Assembly (NCBI RefSeq): GCF_003076455.1
Contig: NZ_CP020918.1
Coordinates: 2,247,501-2,311,500 of the forward strand
Reading direction: 5' to 3'
DNA: 64,000 nucleotides
From: Flavobacterium faecale
GTDB lineage: Bacteria > Bacteroidota > Bacteroidia > Flavobacteriales > Flavobacteriaceae
Below, piece after piece: positions 1 to 10,884 of the stretch (position 1 is the stretch's first letter; the number at the start of each line of letters is the position of its first letter). A program made the translations under genes and the position numbers. The notes beneath the pieces are model-generated. The model had not been told where the DNA came from. It saw only the letters and a program-made list of their open reading frames with translations, and ran no database searches.

Positions 1-217
1 TTGTAACTTTATCTTTTATTTTTTTAGAAAATAGTTGAGAATGACGTATTGTAATTTACGATATAACGTCTTTAAGATTTTAATTATGAAGCTGTTAAAG
101 AGATGACATTTTTAAATGTAAATGTCCTTATTTAAATATTTTTAAATTTTTGTTTGCGGATTATCAATAGTTTAGGTATGATTTTTGAATTGTAAGGCAT
201 GATCATTTTGATTAGCG

Positions 218-625
218 CTATAATAAGAGTCTTTTATTCTGTATTAAATATTCTAACATCTTAGTAGATATTGGCTTTGGTAAAAAATCAATAACCATTG
301 AGTATTTTTTTGTTTTTTCTAAATCTTCAGGATCAATTGTAGAAGACAGTACTACTATGGATATAGAATTATAAGCTTCGTATTCAGGTAAGCAAAAAGT
401 ATCAAGGAATTCCCATCCGCCCATTACTGGCATGTTAAGATCTAAGAATATAAGTTGCGGTAGTTCTTCGACTTTGTCAGATTTTATGTTTTTAAAGTAC
501 TGTAATGCTTCTTCTCCGTTATTTGCTGTAATCGTCTCTTTTGCAAATGAGGTCCTAGATATTACTTTCTTGCATAACATTAAGGTAATTGGATCGTCGT
601 CTACACATAGTATTTTATGTAACAT
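218..625 (-). CDS. Single-domain response regulator (CheY-like receiver)
   Basis: This 135-residue protein is a stand-alone receiver domain with no output domain. The acidic pocket is CVDDD at residues 7-11, the phospho-acceptor is Asp62 in FLDLNMP, the switch Ser/Thr lies in VVLSST, and the conserved Lys is in FLPKPI near residue 118. The kinase gene directly upstream on the same strand overlaps its start by 11 bp, so the two are translationally coupled and almost certainly form a pair. With no DNA-binding domain it probably acts by protein contact or in a phosphorelay. Function beyond phospho-signalling cannot be told from the sequence. Confidence 0.93.
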   Translation of the reverse strand: MLHKILCVDDDPITLMLCKKVISRTSFAKETITANNGEEALQYFKNIKSDKVEELPQLIFLDLNMPVMGGWEFLDTFCLPEYEAYNSISIVVLSSTIDPEDLEKTKKYSMVIDFLPKPISTKMLEYLIQNKRLLL

Positions 626-2339
626 TTTGCTTATTTTTGAAAATTAGTGTAAACGTCGTTCCTTTGTCTACTTCGCTGTTGATACTTATTGTTCCGCCCA
701 TTGCTTCAACCTGTGATTTTACCAAGTATAGGCCTAATCCCTTGCTGTCAGGGTAATTATGGAATCTTTGATAAAGTCCGAATACTTTATCGTGGTTTCG
801 ATCTAAATCAATTCCGATACCGTTATCTTTAAACGTTAAGGTAAATAAGTTGTTAACCTGTTCCGTAATTACGGTTATTTTTAATGGGCGTTTATCTGAT
901 CTATATTTTAAGGCATTCGATAATAAATTTAGTAATATACTCTCAATATATGATTTGTTTATTATTAGTGCAGGGACCCTATCGAAATCGATTTTTAAAA
1001 TGGGTTTTTGTTTGTAGATTTCGAAAGAGAGTTGGTTGAATACATTTTCGAATACATCTTTCAATAATATAGGTTCTTTTTCTATTGAGGTATTATCTTT
1101 AATTATCATCACCTTGGTAAGGTCATTGATTGTGTCGTTTAATAAGTTGGTAGATTTATTGAAACCATGTAGGATTTCTTTTAACTCGTTGTCCTCAATG
1201 GTAATGTCTTCAATTAGGTTTAATAGACCGGTCAAATTTGAAATTGGAGCTCGCAGGTTATGTGATGTGATATATGAAAAATGTTTTAAATCTTTATTAT
1301 TTTTTGTTAGTTCTCTAATAAGGTGTTCCTTTTCTTTTTCTTGTCTTTTTTCATCTGTGATGTCTCTTTGTATGGAGACCCAATGTGAAAGTTCTTTTTC
1401 TTTATTGAAAATAGGAATCATAGAAAATAAAAGCCAAAATTCTTTCTTTTCTTTTGTGTAACAAATCATTTCGATAAGCGCTTCTTTTTTTTCTTTTATC
1501 GCTGTGATTATTTTTCTGCTAACCTTTGGATCTGTTTTAGGCCCTTGTAATATGTCTGGAGATCCATTAATAACCTCTTCTTCGCTATAGCCAGTCATTA
1601 TTGTAAAGGCAGGATTAACGTATACAATCTTAGGGAGTTGGTTATCGCTAAAAGTTGCTTCAGTGATAACTATAGCGTCTTTGGTCTGAATAATAACTGT
1701 TTCTAATAATTTTAAACGTAATTCTTCTTGTTTTCTTTTGGTTATATCTTGGATGGCACCAATCATCCTTGTTGGTTTACCCTCTTGGTCTTTTATTAAA
1801 AAACCTCTATCTAAAACATATTTATACGAATTGTCGGCGCATTTAAAGCGGTATTCATCTTGCCAGTTTTCTGTTCGTTGTTCAATAAATGCATATAGTT
1901 TGATCGACATTTTTATGCTGTCTTCTGGATGTATTTGCTCAAACCACCAGCATGAAGTTTTTCCTACTTGATTTTTATTATAACCAAAAATACTATTGAT
2001 TCCGTTGTTCCAAGAAATCTTGTCATCTATAATATTCCAATCCCAGATTGTATCACTAGTAGCTTTGGCAACGATGTTAAATTTTTCGTTAGACTCTCTT
2101 ATCTCAGCTGTATTTGCTTTAAGTTTTTCGAAAACAATTTTATTTTTTCTATTGTTTTCTTTTAGTATTAATCTGAAGATGAGACCTGTAAATGTTACGA
2201 GTGTAATGTCTTTTGCAAAGTTGTAAACTGGGTAGTTCCAGCTAGGCACAAACTTGATAGAAAGTTTATGAAAAACTATAACTGCAAATAGCGCAATGAG
2301 TAGGTAGACTATTGTTATTTGGTTTATTTTGTTTTTCAT
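615..2339 (-). CDS. Membrane-anchored PAS-PAS sensor histidine kinase
   Basis: The 574-residue protein has two membrane segments (about residues 8-24 and 43-60) with almost no periplasmic loop, then two PAS domains (about 85-203 and 212-335), a HisKA segment with the phospho-acceptor His360 in YITSHNLRAP, and an HATPase_c domain with N-box NLLSNALKY, G1 DNGIGI and G2 GLGLYL. The second PAS has the LOV-like segment DILQGPKTD but no flavin-adduct cysteine, so it is not a LOV photoreceptor by that criterion. The gene overlaps the receiver gene downstream by 11 bp. The input signal is unknown; the short loop suggests cytoplasmic or membrane sensing. A TACATTTG box (minus strand, 2344-2351) lies only a few bases before the ATG, which would give a nearly leaderless transcript if it is used. 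Confidence 0.93.
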   Translation of the reverse strand: MKNKINQITIVYLLIALFAVIVFHKLSIKFVPSWNYPVYNFAKDITLVTFTGLIFRLILKENNRKNKIVFEKLKANTAEIRESNEKFNIVAKATSDTIWDWNIIDDKISWNNGINSIFGYNKNQVGKTSCWWFEQIHPEDSIKMSIKLYAFIEQRTENWQDEYRFKCADNSYKYVLDRGFLIKDQEGKPTRMIGAIQDITKRKQEELRLKLLETVIIQTKDAIVITEATFSDNQLPKIVYVNPAFTIMTGYSEEEVINGSPDILQGPKTDPKVSRKIITAIKEKKEALIEMICYTKEKKEFWLLFSMIPIFNKEKELSHWVSIQRDITDEKRQEKEKEHLIRELTKNNKDLKHFSYITSHNLRAPISNLTGLLNLIEDITIEDNELKEILHGFNKSTNLLNDTINDLTKVMIIKDNTSIEKEPILLKDVFENVFNQLSFEIYKQKPILKIDFDRVPALIINKSYIESILLNLLSNALKYRSDKRPLKITVITEQVNNLFTLTFKDNGIGIDLDRNHDKVFGLYQRFHNYPDSKGLGLYLVKSQVEAMGGTISINSEVDKGTTFTLIFKNKQNVT

Positions 2340-2458
2340 TACCCAAATGTAATTAATAAATGTGAATTAAAAAACAGGTGCTAAAAATTAATTAAAAGTT
2401 AGATTAGATAGGGTTTTAGGTGTTTATAGAGTTAAGAATGTGTAAAGTAGTTTGATTA

Positions 2459-2491
2459 TTGTTTTTTATATGAAAATAAAGTGTACCTTTG
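2459..2491 (+). promoter_or_regulatory. Promoter of typA (Bacteroidota type)
   Basis: A -33 TTG at 2459-2461 and a -7 TACCTTTG at 2484-2491 are separated by 22 bp. This fits the known Flavobacterium consensus TTG-N17-23-TAnnTTTG. The predicted start site lies about 12-15 bases before the typA ATG. Confidence 0.75.
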
Positions 2492-2510
2492 CACCCATTA
2501 AAAATCACAG

Positions 2511-4307
2511 ATGGAATCTATTAGAAACATTGCAATTATTGCCCACGTCGATCACGGTAAAACAACTTTGGTTGATAAAATTATGTATCACTGTCAGTTA
2601 TTTCGTGACAACGAAAACACAGGTGATCTAATCCTTGATAACAACGATTTAGAGCGCGAAAGAGGTATTACCATTACTTCTAAGAATGTTTCTGTTCAGT
2701 ATAAAGGAACGAAAATCAACATTATTGACACTCCTGGTCACGCCGATTTTGGTGGTGAGGTAGAGCGTGTATTAAATATGGCTGATGGAGTTTGTTTACT
2801 TGTGGATGCATTTGAAGGGCCTATGCCACAAACGCGTTTTGTATTACAAAAAGCATTAGACCTTGGTTTAAAACCATGCGTTGTTATAAATAAAGTTGAC
2901 AAAGAAAACTGTACTCCTGAAGAAGTTCATGAAAAAGTTTTTGACTTAATGTTTGAATTAGGAGCTACTGAAGAGCAGTTGGATTTTCCAGCAGTTTACG
3001 GTTCTGCTAAGAACAACTGGATGTCTGACCATTGGGAAAACGTAACTGATAATGTTGAAGCATTGTTGGATATGGTTATCGAAAATGTACCAGCTCCTAA
3101 AGTATCAGAAGGAACTCCTCAAATGTTGATTACGTCTCTTGACTTTTCTGCGTTTACAGGTCGTATCGCTATTGGTCGTCTTGAAAGAGGTGTATTGAAA
3201 GAAGGAATGCCAATCTCATTAGTAAAAAGAGATGGTACTGTAACAAAATCTCGTATCAAAGAATTACATACTTTTGAAGGTCTTGGACGTAAAAAAGTAG
3301 CTGAAGTAATTGCTGGAGATATTTGTGCAATTATTGGTGTTGAAGGTTTTGAAATTGGTGATACTATCGCTGATGCTGAAAACCCTGAAGGACTTAAATC
3401 AATTGCTATTGATGAGCCTACAATGAGTATGTTGTTTACAATTAATGATTCTCCTTTCTTTGGAAAAGAGGGTAAATTTGTAACATCTCGTCATATTAGA
3501 GAAAGATTAACTAAGGAGCTTGAGAAAAATTTAGCCATGAAAATGGGTGAAACTGACTCTGCTGATAAGTTCATGGTTTTTGGTCGTGGTGTACTTCACT
3601 TATCTGTTCTTATTGAAACAATGAGAAGAGAAGGGTATGAGTTACAAATCGGTCAACCACAAGTTATCATCAAAGAAATTGATGGTAAAAAATGTGAGCC
3701 AATTGAGGAATTAACAATCGACTTACCAGAATCACTTTCTGGAAGAGCTGTTGAGTTTGTTACTATGCGTAAAGGTGAAATGTTAAGCATGGAGACTAAA
3801 GGTGAACGTATGATTGTGAAATTCAATATTCCATCTCGTGGAATTATCGGATTGCGTAATCAATTGTTGACTGCTACTGCTGGTGAGGCTATTATGGCAC
3901 ACCGTTTCATTGGATATGAGCCTTACAAAGGTGAAATCGCTGGACGTAACAAAGGTTCTTTAATCTCTATGGAAAAAGGAAAAGCTATTCCTTATTCTAT
4001 CGATAAATTACAAGATCGTGGTAAGTTCTTCGTTGAACCAAATGCTGAGATTTACGAAGGTCAAGTAATTGGTGAAAACTCACGTTCTGATGATATGTGT
4101 GTTAACGTAACTAAGGAGAAAAAACAATCTAACGTACGTTCATCTGGAAATGATGAAAAAGCTAGAATTATTCCTCCAATCATTTTCTCTCTTGAGGAAG
4201 CTTTAGAATACATTCAAAAAGATGAATATGTTGAGTGTACTCCAAAATCTATTCGTTTGAGAAAAATCTATTTGACAGAAACTGATAGAAAAAGATTTAA
4301 AGTATAG
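2511..4307 (+). CDS. typA: Translational GTPase TypA/BipA
   Basis: This 598-residue protein is the usual length for TypA/BipA, a ribosome-binding GTPase of the EF-G family involved in ribosome assembly and stress adaptation. The G1 loop [10 protein letters not shown], the switch region RERGITI, G3 [14 protein letters not shown] and G4 NKVDK are all present, followed by the beta-barrel, EF-G-like domains and the TypA-specific C-terminal region. The ATG is preceded by AATCACAG with no Shine-Dalgarno, as usual in this phylum. It is monocistronic: a promoter lies just upstream and a strong hairpin terminator just after the stop. Confidence 0.98.
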   Translation: MESIRNIAIIAHVDHGKTTLVDKIMYHCQLFRDNENTGDLILDNNDLERERGITITSKNVSVQYKGTKINIIDTPGHADFGGEVERVLNMADGVCLLVDAFEGPMPQTRFVLQKALDLGLKPCVVINKVDKENCTPEEVHEKVFDLMFELGATEEQLDFPAVYGSAKNNWMSDHWENVTDNVEALLDMVIENVPAPKVSEGTPQMLITSLDFSAFTGRIAIGRLERGVLKEGMPISLVKRDGTVTKSRIKELHTFEGLGRKKVAEVIAGDICAIIGVEGFEIGDTIADAENPEGLKSIAIDEPTMSMLFTINDSPFFGKEGKFVTSRHIRERLTKELEKNLAMKMGETDSADKFMVFGRGVLHLSVLIETMRREGYELQIGQPQVIIKEIDGKKCEPIEELTIDLPESLSGRAVEFVTMRKGEMLSMETKGERMIVKFNIPSRGIIGLRNQLLTATAGEAIMAHRFIGYEPYKGEIAGRNKGSLISMEKGKAIPYSIDKLQDRGKFFVEPNAEIYEGQVIGENSRSDDMCVNVTKEKKQSNVRSSGNDEKARIIPPIIFSLEEALEYIQKDEYVECTPKSIRLRKIYLTETDRKRFKV

Positions 4308-4326
4308 TACTATCACAAGTATACTA

Positions 4327-4360
4327 AAAAAGCCATTTCGAAAGAAATGGCTTTTTTTTT
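4327..4360 (+). terminator. Rho-independent terminator of typA
   Basis: The stem AGCCATTTC/GAAATGGCT with a GAAA loop is followed by a run of nine T, 20 bases after the typA stop. Confidence 0.93.
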
Positions 4361-4522
4361 GTTCAATAGTAGAGGTGATTTTTTTTATGTATAGGTGGTT
4401 CAATATTGTTTAACAATATTAGATCATTTATAAATTTTGGCAATAAAACAGTATAAGTAATAGTGTTACAAGGATTTTTGATACTATAGCGAATTTTGTG
4501 CTGTGCTTTACATGACTGCTTG

Positions 4523-4631
4523 TATAATCCGTGAGGGATTGAAGTGTAAATCCTTTTTTGGGGCTTTTTTTGCCCCTAAAAAGATTGAAACATAAAGCCC
4601 GACCCGCTTTTTTGCGGGTCACGCCCACCAT
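4523..4631 (-). repeat. Intergenic repeat family, copy 1
   Basis: Read on the minus strand this element starts with GGGCGTGACCC, continues with GGTCGGGCT, GTTTCAATCTTTTT and a hairpin GGGGC...GCCCC, then AAAAAAGGATTT and ATCCCTCACG. The same order of blocks occurs at 24504-24590 and 35454-35540. It begins five bases after the stop of the giant secreted-protein gene and may act as its terminator. No coding content is evident. The remaining typA-side gap (4361-4522) holds nothing I recognise. Confidence 0.8.
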
Positions 4632-4636
4632 TAAAT

Positions 4637-7600
4637 TTATCTTTTTAAACTAAAATGTCCTTTGGCTGCTCTTCCATCTTCCAACTTAACGGTGTACCAG
4701 TAATCATCGCTTGGAAGTGGTTTGTTATTATAAGTACCATCCCAGCCTTGGTCTAATGGATTTAGTTGTTTAAGTAGTTTTCCATATCTGTCAAAAATAT
4801 AGATAACGGTGTTAGCATTGAAGGTGCTATCAATTCCTTGTACATTCCAATAATCATTGTAGCCATCGTTGTTTGGAGTAAAGAATTTAGGTAATCCAAT
4901 TACAGAAATCCTTTGGCTTACGGTTCCGCAACCGTTCACGTCTTTGATGTATACGTCATGAATACCTGAAGGAACATTTACAAAGATATTCGATTCTTGA
5001 AAAAAGGTATTGGCATCATCCAAGCTGTATACGTAGTTTCCGGTGCCTGTAACGTTGACGATTACGGTATTGATATCAGTCATATCTTCGATATCAATTG
5101 TGGAGATTTTCGCAATGTCTGATGGGGTTACCACTATTGTACGCGTGCGTTCGCATCCTGTTGTTTTGAATGATACAGTTACTGTATAGATTCCCTTGGT
5201 ATTGACATCGAGTGTTGGATTTGTTTCTGTTGGTAGCACTATTCCGTCTCTTGACCATTTAAAATTGTAATTCGTTTCTGGTGATCCATCTAAGATTCCA
5301 GCATTTAGTTGAACAAAGAATGTCGGAAGATTAGAACATATTAATTCGTCCTCTGTACCGTCTGCATTAAGTGAAATTTGCGGAAGCGGATTAATAATAA
5401 ATGGAATTACTGTCGTTGCAGTACAATTTGGGTTAATAGGGTTTGTCACCGTTGCTGTTATATTTTGGGTGTTTGTATTGAATGGATTTGGTAGCGGACT
5501 GGATAATAAGTTACCATTTTGATCAGTATAACTTACGACCATACCAGTTTGGGAACCTATGATTGTAGATTCGAATGTACTCGTATTAAAGCTATAACGT
5601 CCATCTTGATTAACTGGGTCTAATTCATCATCGCAAACAGTGGTTAATGATGTAGGAACCGAAAATGCTTGCGGCAAAACATCTACTGTAAAGGTTATAA
5701 GTGTATCATCAAAACATTTTGAAGATGTATTGTTTGTAAGGACAGCCTTTATAGTTTGAGATTTAGTCGAAAAGGTTGCTGGAAAACGACTTGAAATGAG
5801 GAGTCCGTTGGCGTCTTTAAGCGGATTATTCATTGCATCGAAATAAGTTGCCGTCACATTTATTTGTCCGTTTACGAGTGTATTTTCTAAGGTAGCAGTA
5901 TTGAAAATGAATATGCCATCTTGATTGTCGTCACATTGTCTTGCAATCGTTACAGGGTTTGCTGTAGGTAATTGTTCGACCGTTAGTGTGATATAAGGTC
6001 CAAAACCATAGCAAGAGTTATCGGTGTCACTATCAACGCGACCCCAAATTTGCTGTTGATTTGGATAACCTATATTTCTATAATTTGTTGTACTGGTGAT
6101 TTTGTTTTGTTCGGATAATGCATCGGCCTCATTTCTATAAAATGTTATAGAATAGTTTCCAGTACTGGGAAGTAAAGCTTTAATATCATTTTCGGCAGAG
6201 CTGAAGTTGAAAGCAGAGACGCCATCTCGTTTGTTATTATTCACATTATTGAGTCCGTTTATATCTAGTTCATCATCACAAGTTACAAAGGAACGATTGA
6301 AGGTAGCTGGTACTTGTGTTGCTACAACTTTCAAAGCCATTTCGGCAACACTGAAGCAATTGTTTGCATTGACTACTCGCGCCCATACTTGCATAAGTAA
6401 AGGGGTAGTATTTGTATAGGATAATGGATTTGGAATCAATTGTGATGAATCTGCATTTGTAGCGGCTGTTTGAGTCTTGTAGTAGGTAAAGGTTTCAGCA
6501 GTTGAATTTGCCGAAATTATATTGTTTTTCTCTGTCAAATTAAATGCTGTGATTCCGTCAAGATCATCATCACATTGAATTAAAGTGATGTCGTTTACAG
6601 TAGGTATTGGATAAACAGTCAACGTTGTTTCAGATGAGAGTAGTCCACAACTATTTCCTATTCGATTAATAAAAACTCTGTATTTATAGCCATTCATAGC
6701 AGTTGTCACTGAATTTACATTTAGTTGGTTTGTGGTTGCGTTGCTATATGTGGTACCATTTGTAATCGCAGTCCATGTTGTTCCATTGGAGCTTACTTGC
6801 CATTGATAACTATCTCCATTTGCTACAACGGGAATTATTGCTTGCTGCAATTCGCAGGTTGCTGGAGCATTTGGTTGGTTAGTAATGATAATTGGAGCGG
6901 CAGTTTTATAATTGTTATTGGGTGTAGTGTATCCCACTGCGCTAGTTACTTGACCTTTTGTATTTACGGTAACTGGACTGTTTCCAAGAATTCCATCATT
7001 GTTTGGATCCAAAAATCCTGCTTCAATTACGTCCAAACATAAGTCATTATCACTATCGAGTTCACGATAATTCATAATGCCATCGTTGTCAATATCCTTA
7101 TTTGTTGCATTGGTTCCAGATTCTTCGATATCATTAATACCATCATTATCACTATCTAGGTCCAAATAGTCTGGAATTCCATCGCCATCAGTGTCGACTG
7201 GTGTAAATCCTGATCCAAATGCATTGTCGATACCATCTTTGTTAGTGTCAGCATTAGTAATTGAGACCGCATTGTTTACTTGTGCTTCAATGTTATCAAG
7301 TATTCCGTCATTGTCACTATCTGTATCAACTTGATCAGCTTTACCATCCCCGTCGCTATCAATAGGAACACAAGTGGCTATTAATTTGAAAGTGCTTATG
7401 TTGGCATCACTATCCGTTAGGTTTTTATGCGTTATGCTTATAGTATTGGTTAGGTACGAAGAAAATCTAAAATCGCCTGTTCCAGCAGGAAGCGGAACAA
7501 CTGCATTTAGTCTAAATCGAATTTCGAATGAAGAATACTGTGTTACACCGCTTTCATAGATTCCGTCATAATTAGTGTCAATTAATAACTGATTACTTGG

Positions 7601-9604
7601 ATTGCTAACAGTTATAGTTTTGTTAGTATCAGAATTAATAATGTACTCAGCATTGGCATTTAGTAAATCGGTACTATTTGCTGTAGTAACATATTCAAGT
7701 GCTACCGACATGGGTTGGCTAAAAGTAAGTTTTTGTTTTACAAAGCTATCTTTACCAGCTGGTATTTGGGTAACAAAAGTACCATCTGCAGCACCGACAA
7801 AAGGAGTTGTGCTTACTGCAGCTGAAGTTGTAGTGGCGCCTGTAAATGTAGTGGTATAGGTACCAACAGCGATCGTTCCAGAAGAACTGTTTGTTAAATT
7901 GATTGCCTGATTTCCGTAGGATTCTGTGCAATTTGTGATTCCGTCATTATCATTATCAAGGTCAATATTGTCATTTACTCCATCTCCATCCTGATCTGTA
8001 GGGCATTCACTCACCGGAATTTCATCTGAGAATAGTGGTTGTGATAACGGGCAATTTGAAACAGTTCCACGTACGTTGTAGTAACCTGGTGTTGTGGGAA
8101 TGAAGGAATTTGCTATCTGTCCAGAAATTGGTACACCGTTGGAAAACCACTGGAACGAATCGTATGATGATATAGTATTTACATTTAACTCTACATTGGG
8201 TATGCAGGATGAATTGGTTGTTGTTATCTTGTTAGAAATAATTTCTGGTTTAGTGTCAAATCCTGAGTAATATCCTCCGTAGGTTGCTGCGCCATTTTTA
8301 CCAAAATAAGAAACATATACTTGTCTAGTAGATTTGACAGAGATGTTACCAGATAAGCTATTAACGGTATATCTTTCAAACCCAGGGCTACCACTGACTG
8401 GAACTGGGCTGGAAGTTAGAACAGAGTTGTTTATGGATACCGTTGCTCCAGTTTCTGTTACAATATTTAAAAAGTTATCTGAAAAAGAATTGCTTCCAAT
8501 CAAATCAACTAATGGTATATTATCCACTATTTTAGGTGTTGTACAGTTTAATGGAGGGACAAAGAATAAATTTTGATTGGCAGGGTTTGCTGCTCCACCA
8601 ATGCTCTGGTAGGCAAATACGGGCTCGGAAGTTTGTACATAAAGATTTCCATTGGTAAAAGAACTACCCGTAATATCGGCATATTGGCCAGCATTTAGCG
8701 TTGCAAAAGGCGTCGTGCTACCATTTATGTACACAATGGTATTATCAACTTGAGCAATTAACTGTACTCTTTCAATGTCATTTGTTCCTGCTCCTTTTAC
8801 AAATATATACTCTTTTCCTGTTTTTTCGAATGATACAATTTGGTCAAAGCCTACATCACGTCCATTAAGAGAGGTGCTGTTACTACCACCAAACGAACCA
8901 GAGTTTACCACTACAGGCTTATCTGTTTGAACTAAGGCTCCAATCATTTTGGCACTATTGGAAACAGATCCTGTTCCGTTTTCAAATGCTAAAACATAAC
9001 TTTCATTTTTATTTAAATTGATTGTAATGGGTCCAGTAATAGTAGTTCCATCAGTCATAAGGGTTCCTGTTGGAATGTTTGATATTGTTACTGTAGTATT
9101 ATTGTCGGTCGCTAGTATGGAACCGAAATTTAGTAAAAATCCATCGGTATTCACTGGGTTAAGCATAGCACCTAATCGAAAGGTTTGCCCGAGTGCACTA
9201 TTCCCCTTAGAAACTATTCCTCCTGCATGATTATAACCGCTTGAAGTGTTTCTTGAAGAATTTAATCGCATACTCACGTAAACTTGGTTCTCTGCTTCAA
9301 TGATATATCCTTTATTGGTTAACTTACCTATTGTGGACTTGGGTGTCATTAACTGAGTGGAACTACCAGTACCTATACTGTATATATAAGGTAGTGTGTT
9401 GCTAACTACCCCTGTTACGGTAGCACCACCAATAGCAATAATTTTAAAGTTAACGGGAGAAATACTAGGTGTCGAAATGTAGAAATACTGGTCCTCGGCA
9501 AGATTATTGTTGCAAGTTACAGGCGGTATATAGTGTGTGGTGCTAAACTGTGCGTAACTATTTAATGATAATAGGAAGAGTAAAGCGAGTACAGATTTTT
9601 TCAT
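4637..9604 (-). CDS. Giant secreted type IX cargo with gliding-motility C-terminal domain
   Basis: The 1655-residue protein starts with the signal peptide [19 protein letters not shown]. The first 450 or so residues resemble the IgGFc-binding-type N-terminal module of bacterial surface proteins. Calcium-binding thrombospondin-type-3 stretches follow (for example [19 protein letters not shown] and [19 protein letters not shown]). Next come at least four modules marked by CDD...DG...FN ([26 protein letters not shown] and two more). It ends in a domain of the gliding-motility-associated family ([13 protein letters not shown] ... IFDRYGKLL ... GWDGTYN ... YWYTVKL). That domain is the type B signal for the type IX secretion system, so the product is probably on the cell surface or released. 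Its ligand cannot be told; adhesion is a guess. Confidence 0.93.
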   Translation of the reverse strand: MKKSVLALLFLLSLNSYAQFSTTHYIPPVTCNNNLAEDQYFYISTPSISPVNFKIIAIGGATVTGVVSNTLPYIYSIGTGSSTQLMTPKSTIGKLTNKGYIIEAENQVYVSMRLNSSRNTSSGYNHAGGIVSKGNSALGQTFRLGAMLNPVNTDGFLLNFGSILATDNNTTVTISNIPTGTLMTDGTTITGPITINLNKNESYVLAFENGTGSVSNSAKMIGALVQTDKPVVVNSGSFGGSNSTSLNGRDVGFDQIVSFEKTGKEYIFVKGAGTNDIERVQLIAQVDNTIVYINGSTTPFATLNAGQYADITGSSFTNGNLYVQTSEPVFAYQSIGGAANPANQNLFFVPPLNCTTPKIVDNIPLVDLIGSNSFSDNFLNIVTETGATVSINNSVLTSSPVPVSGSPGFERYTVNSLSGNISVKSTRQVYVSYFGKNGAATYGGYYSGFDTKPEIISNKITTTNSSCIPNVELNVNTISSYDSFQWFSNGVPISGQIANSFIPTTPGYYNVRGTVSNCPLSQPLFSDEIPVSECPTDQDGDGVNDNIDLDNDNDGITNCTESYGNQAINLTNSSSGTIAVGTYTTTFTGATTTSAAVSTTPFVGAADGTFVTQIPAGKDSFVKQKLTFSQPMSVALEYVTTANSTDLLNANAEYIINSDTNKTITVSNPSNQLLIDTNYDGIYESGVTQYSSFEIRFRLNAVVPLPAGTGDFRFSSYLTNTISITHKNLTDSDANISTFKLIATCVPIDSDGDGKADQVDTDSDNDGILDNIEAQVNNAVSITNADTNKDGIDNAFGSGFTPVDTDGDGIPDYLDLDSDNDGINDIEESGTNATNKDIDNDGIMNYRELDSDNDLCLDVIEAGFLDPNNDGILGNSPVTVNTKGQVTSAVGYTTPNNNYKTAAPIIITNQPNAPATCELQQAIIPVVANGDSYQWQVSSNGTTWTAITNGTTYSNATTNQLNVNSVTTAMNGYKYRVFINRIGNSCGLLSSETTLTVYPIPTVNDITLIQCDDDLDGITAFNLTEKNNIISANSTAETFTYYKTQTAATNADSSQLIPNPLSYTNTTPLLMQVWARVVNANNCFSVAEMALKVVATQVPATFNRSFVTCDDELDINGLNNVNNNKRDGVSAFNFSSAENDIKALLPSTGNYSITFYRNEADALSEQNKITSTTNYRNIGYPNQQQIWGRVDSDTDNSCYGFGPYITLTVEQLPTANPVTIARQCDDNQDGIFIFNTATLENTLVNGQINVTATYFDAMNNPLKDANGLLISSRFPATFSTKSQTIKAVLTNNTSSKCFDDTLITFTVDVLPQAFSVPTSLTTVCDDELDPVNQDGRYSFNTSTFESTIIGSQTGMVVSYTDQNGNLLSSPLPNPFNTNTQNITATVTNPINPNCTATTVIPFIINPLPQISLNADGTEDELICSNLPTFFVQLNAGILDGSPETNYNFKWSRDGIVLPTETNPTLDVNTKGIYTVTVSFKTTGCERTRTIVVTPSDIAKISTIDIEDMTDINTVIVNVTGTGNYVYSLDDANTFFQESNIFVNVPSGIHDVYIKDVNGCGTVSQRISVIGLPKFFTPNNDGYNDYWNVQGIDSTFNANTVIYIFDRYGKLLKQLNPLDQGWDGTYNNKPLPSDDYWYTVKLEDGRAAKGHFSLKR

Positions 9605-9755
9605 TTGCTAAAAATAAGAATAATTTTATTTAGTGTGCTAAAAATAGGCAGATTAGATAATGCTATGCGTTAATATTTTGTTAGTTTGTTAAATGCAGTG
9701 TCTATTTAGTTTGATTTTAAAATTTAAACTGTAACTTATTCCATGTAAAATACTT

Positions 9756-9763
9756 TAAATTTG
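9756..9763 (+). promoter_or_regulatory. Putative -7 box TAAATTTG
   Basis: TAAATTTG matches TAnnTTTG and lies 18 bases before the ATG at 9782. This favours that ATG over an in-frame TTG at 9761, which would lie inside the promoter. A clear -33 TTG is not visible. Confidence 0.5.
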
Positions 9764-9781
9764 TATAAAAGCCCAAATGTT

Positions 9782-10846
9782 ATGAGTGAATCATCTGTTT
9801 TATTTAAAAAACCTTCCTACCCAATAAACGAATTTTTATTAGAATACTTGGATCGTTACGATCGCATTTCTACAGTTACCGTTTTTTATGATGATTTATT
9901 ACGTTTTTCAGGTTCAATTGTGGTGTATGATAAAAATGATCATGACACTTTGTGGGTTCGCGTGTACTACAATGAATTTGAAAGAGCAGAGATTGACTTG
10001 AATTTAAAAAAAATATATTCCTTATTGCATTCAGATGGAAATTTAGAGATTATTAAATTTCTAAATATTGATGCTATTGACTATTGTACTTTTGGAAACT
10101 CAAAACCTTTTCGAATAAAAGTAAGAAACATTCTAAATGACAATTACGTTCATTTTTATGTAAAAAAGGCGGATGCATCAAGAATTTACGGTCTTGAACT
10201 AGAAGATATTCTTTCGCCAGATAAAATAAATTTTTTGGTTCATGGAGACACATTGATAGAGGAGCATATTATTGGAATTCCTGGTGATGTATTTATGGAG
10301 ACCTTACTTACCAAATGTACTGAAACTGAAAAAGCGCAGATTGCCAAAGAGTTTGTAAAGTTCAACGAACGTTGCATGATTCGTCTCTTGGGAGACATGC
10401 GTGCTTACAATTATGTTGTACTACCAATTCATGATTTTGACCAAGTGGTACATCGTATAAGGCCAATTGATTTTGATCAACAGTGTTATGAAGGGAATTT
10501 TAAAATATATAGGCCGCAGTTTTTTAAAGAAAATAACCCAATGGTCCAATTGGTCAAAAGTAAATTACAGGCTTCTTCAATAGAACAATATAAAAATGAA
10601 GAGCGTGCAGCCTTGGCCAAAAGATTGCATTCTGCCCGCAAGCGCATTTCGCGTTTGTTGCACATTATGAGTAATGACTTTTTGGCTCCTGATGAACATA
10701 CTGAGAAATTGAAGATGGAATTGTTCCGCTATACCAATGATCTCAATTTTAAAAATGCCAATTCAATGGGTGATGTACTCGAAGCATCGTTTGAGTTTAT
10801 CTCTAGAAATTATAAAAATGCCAATATTTTTAAACCTGGATTTTAA
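9782..10846 (+). CDS. Conserved protein of unknown function (kinase-like motifs)
   Basis: The 354-residue cytoplasmic protein has no signal peptide or membrane segment. I recognise it only as a type of protein common in Flavobacteriaceae, not by function. The stretch around residues 200-240 contains ERCMIRLLGDMRAYNYV followed by RIRPIDFDQQCYEG; the order D-x(4)-N ... IDFDQ is reminiscent of the catalytic and metal-binding loops of kinase-like folds, but I see no clear nucleotide-binding glycine loop. The C-terminal third is helical and rich in Lys, Arg and Glu. Start chosen at the ATG of MSESS because the preceding TTG falls in the promoter box. A lipoprotein gene follows on the same strand 38 bp downstream. 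Confidence 0.8.
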   Translation: MSESSVLFKKPSYPINEFLLEYLDRYDRISTVTVFYDDLLRFSGSIVVYDKNDHDTLWVRVYYNEFERAEIDLNLKKIYSLLHSDGNLEIIKFLNIDAIDYCTFGNSKPFRIKVRNILNDNYVHFYVKKADASRIYGLELEDILSPDKINFLVHGDTLIEEHIIGIPGDVFMETLLTKCTETEKAQIAKEFVKFNERCMIRLLGDMRAYNYVVLPIHDFDQVVHRIRPIDFDQQCYEGNFKIYRPQFFKENNPMVQLVKSKLQASSIEQYKNEERAALAKRLHSARKRISRLLHIMSNDFLAPDEHTEKLKMELFRYTNDLNFKNANSMGDVLEASFEFISRNYKNANIFKPGF

Positions 10847-10884
10847 TGTCCCAAATACATAAATTGTAAAGAAATATAACCATA

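Noticed and set aside
1540-1580. LOV photoreceptor reading of the second PAS domain
   Set aside because: The flavin-binding cysteine motif is absent; the sequence reads SPDILQG.
4428-4631. 67-codon frame between typA and the giant secreted gene
   Set aside because: It runs through the intergenic repeat element and has no coding character.
6725-7042. Cysteine-rich frame antisense to the giant secreted gene
   Set aside because: It is a shadow of a clear coding frame on the other strand; the same holds for other antisense frames of 60-140 codons in the window.
9761-9781. TTG start for the conserved gene at 9782
   Set aside because: The TTG is part of the TAAATTTG promoter box; the ATG at 9782 is better placed.
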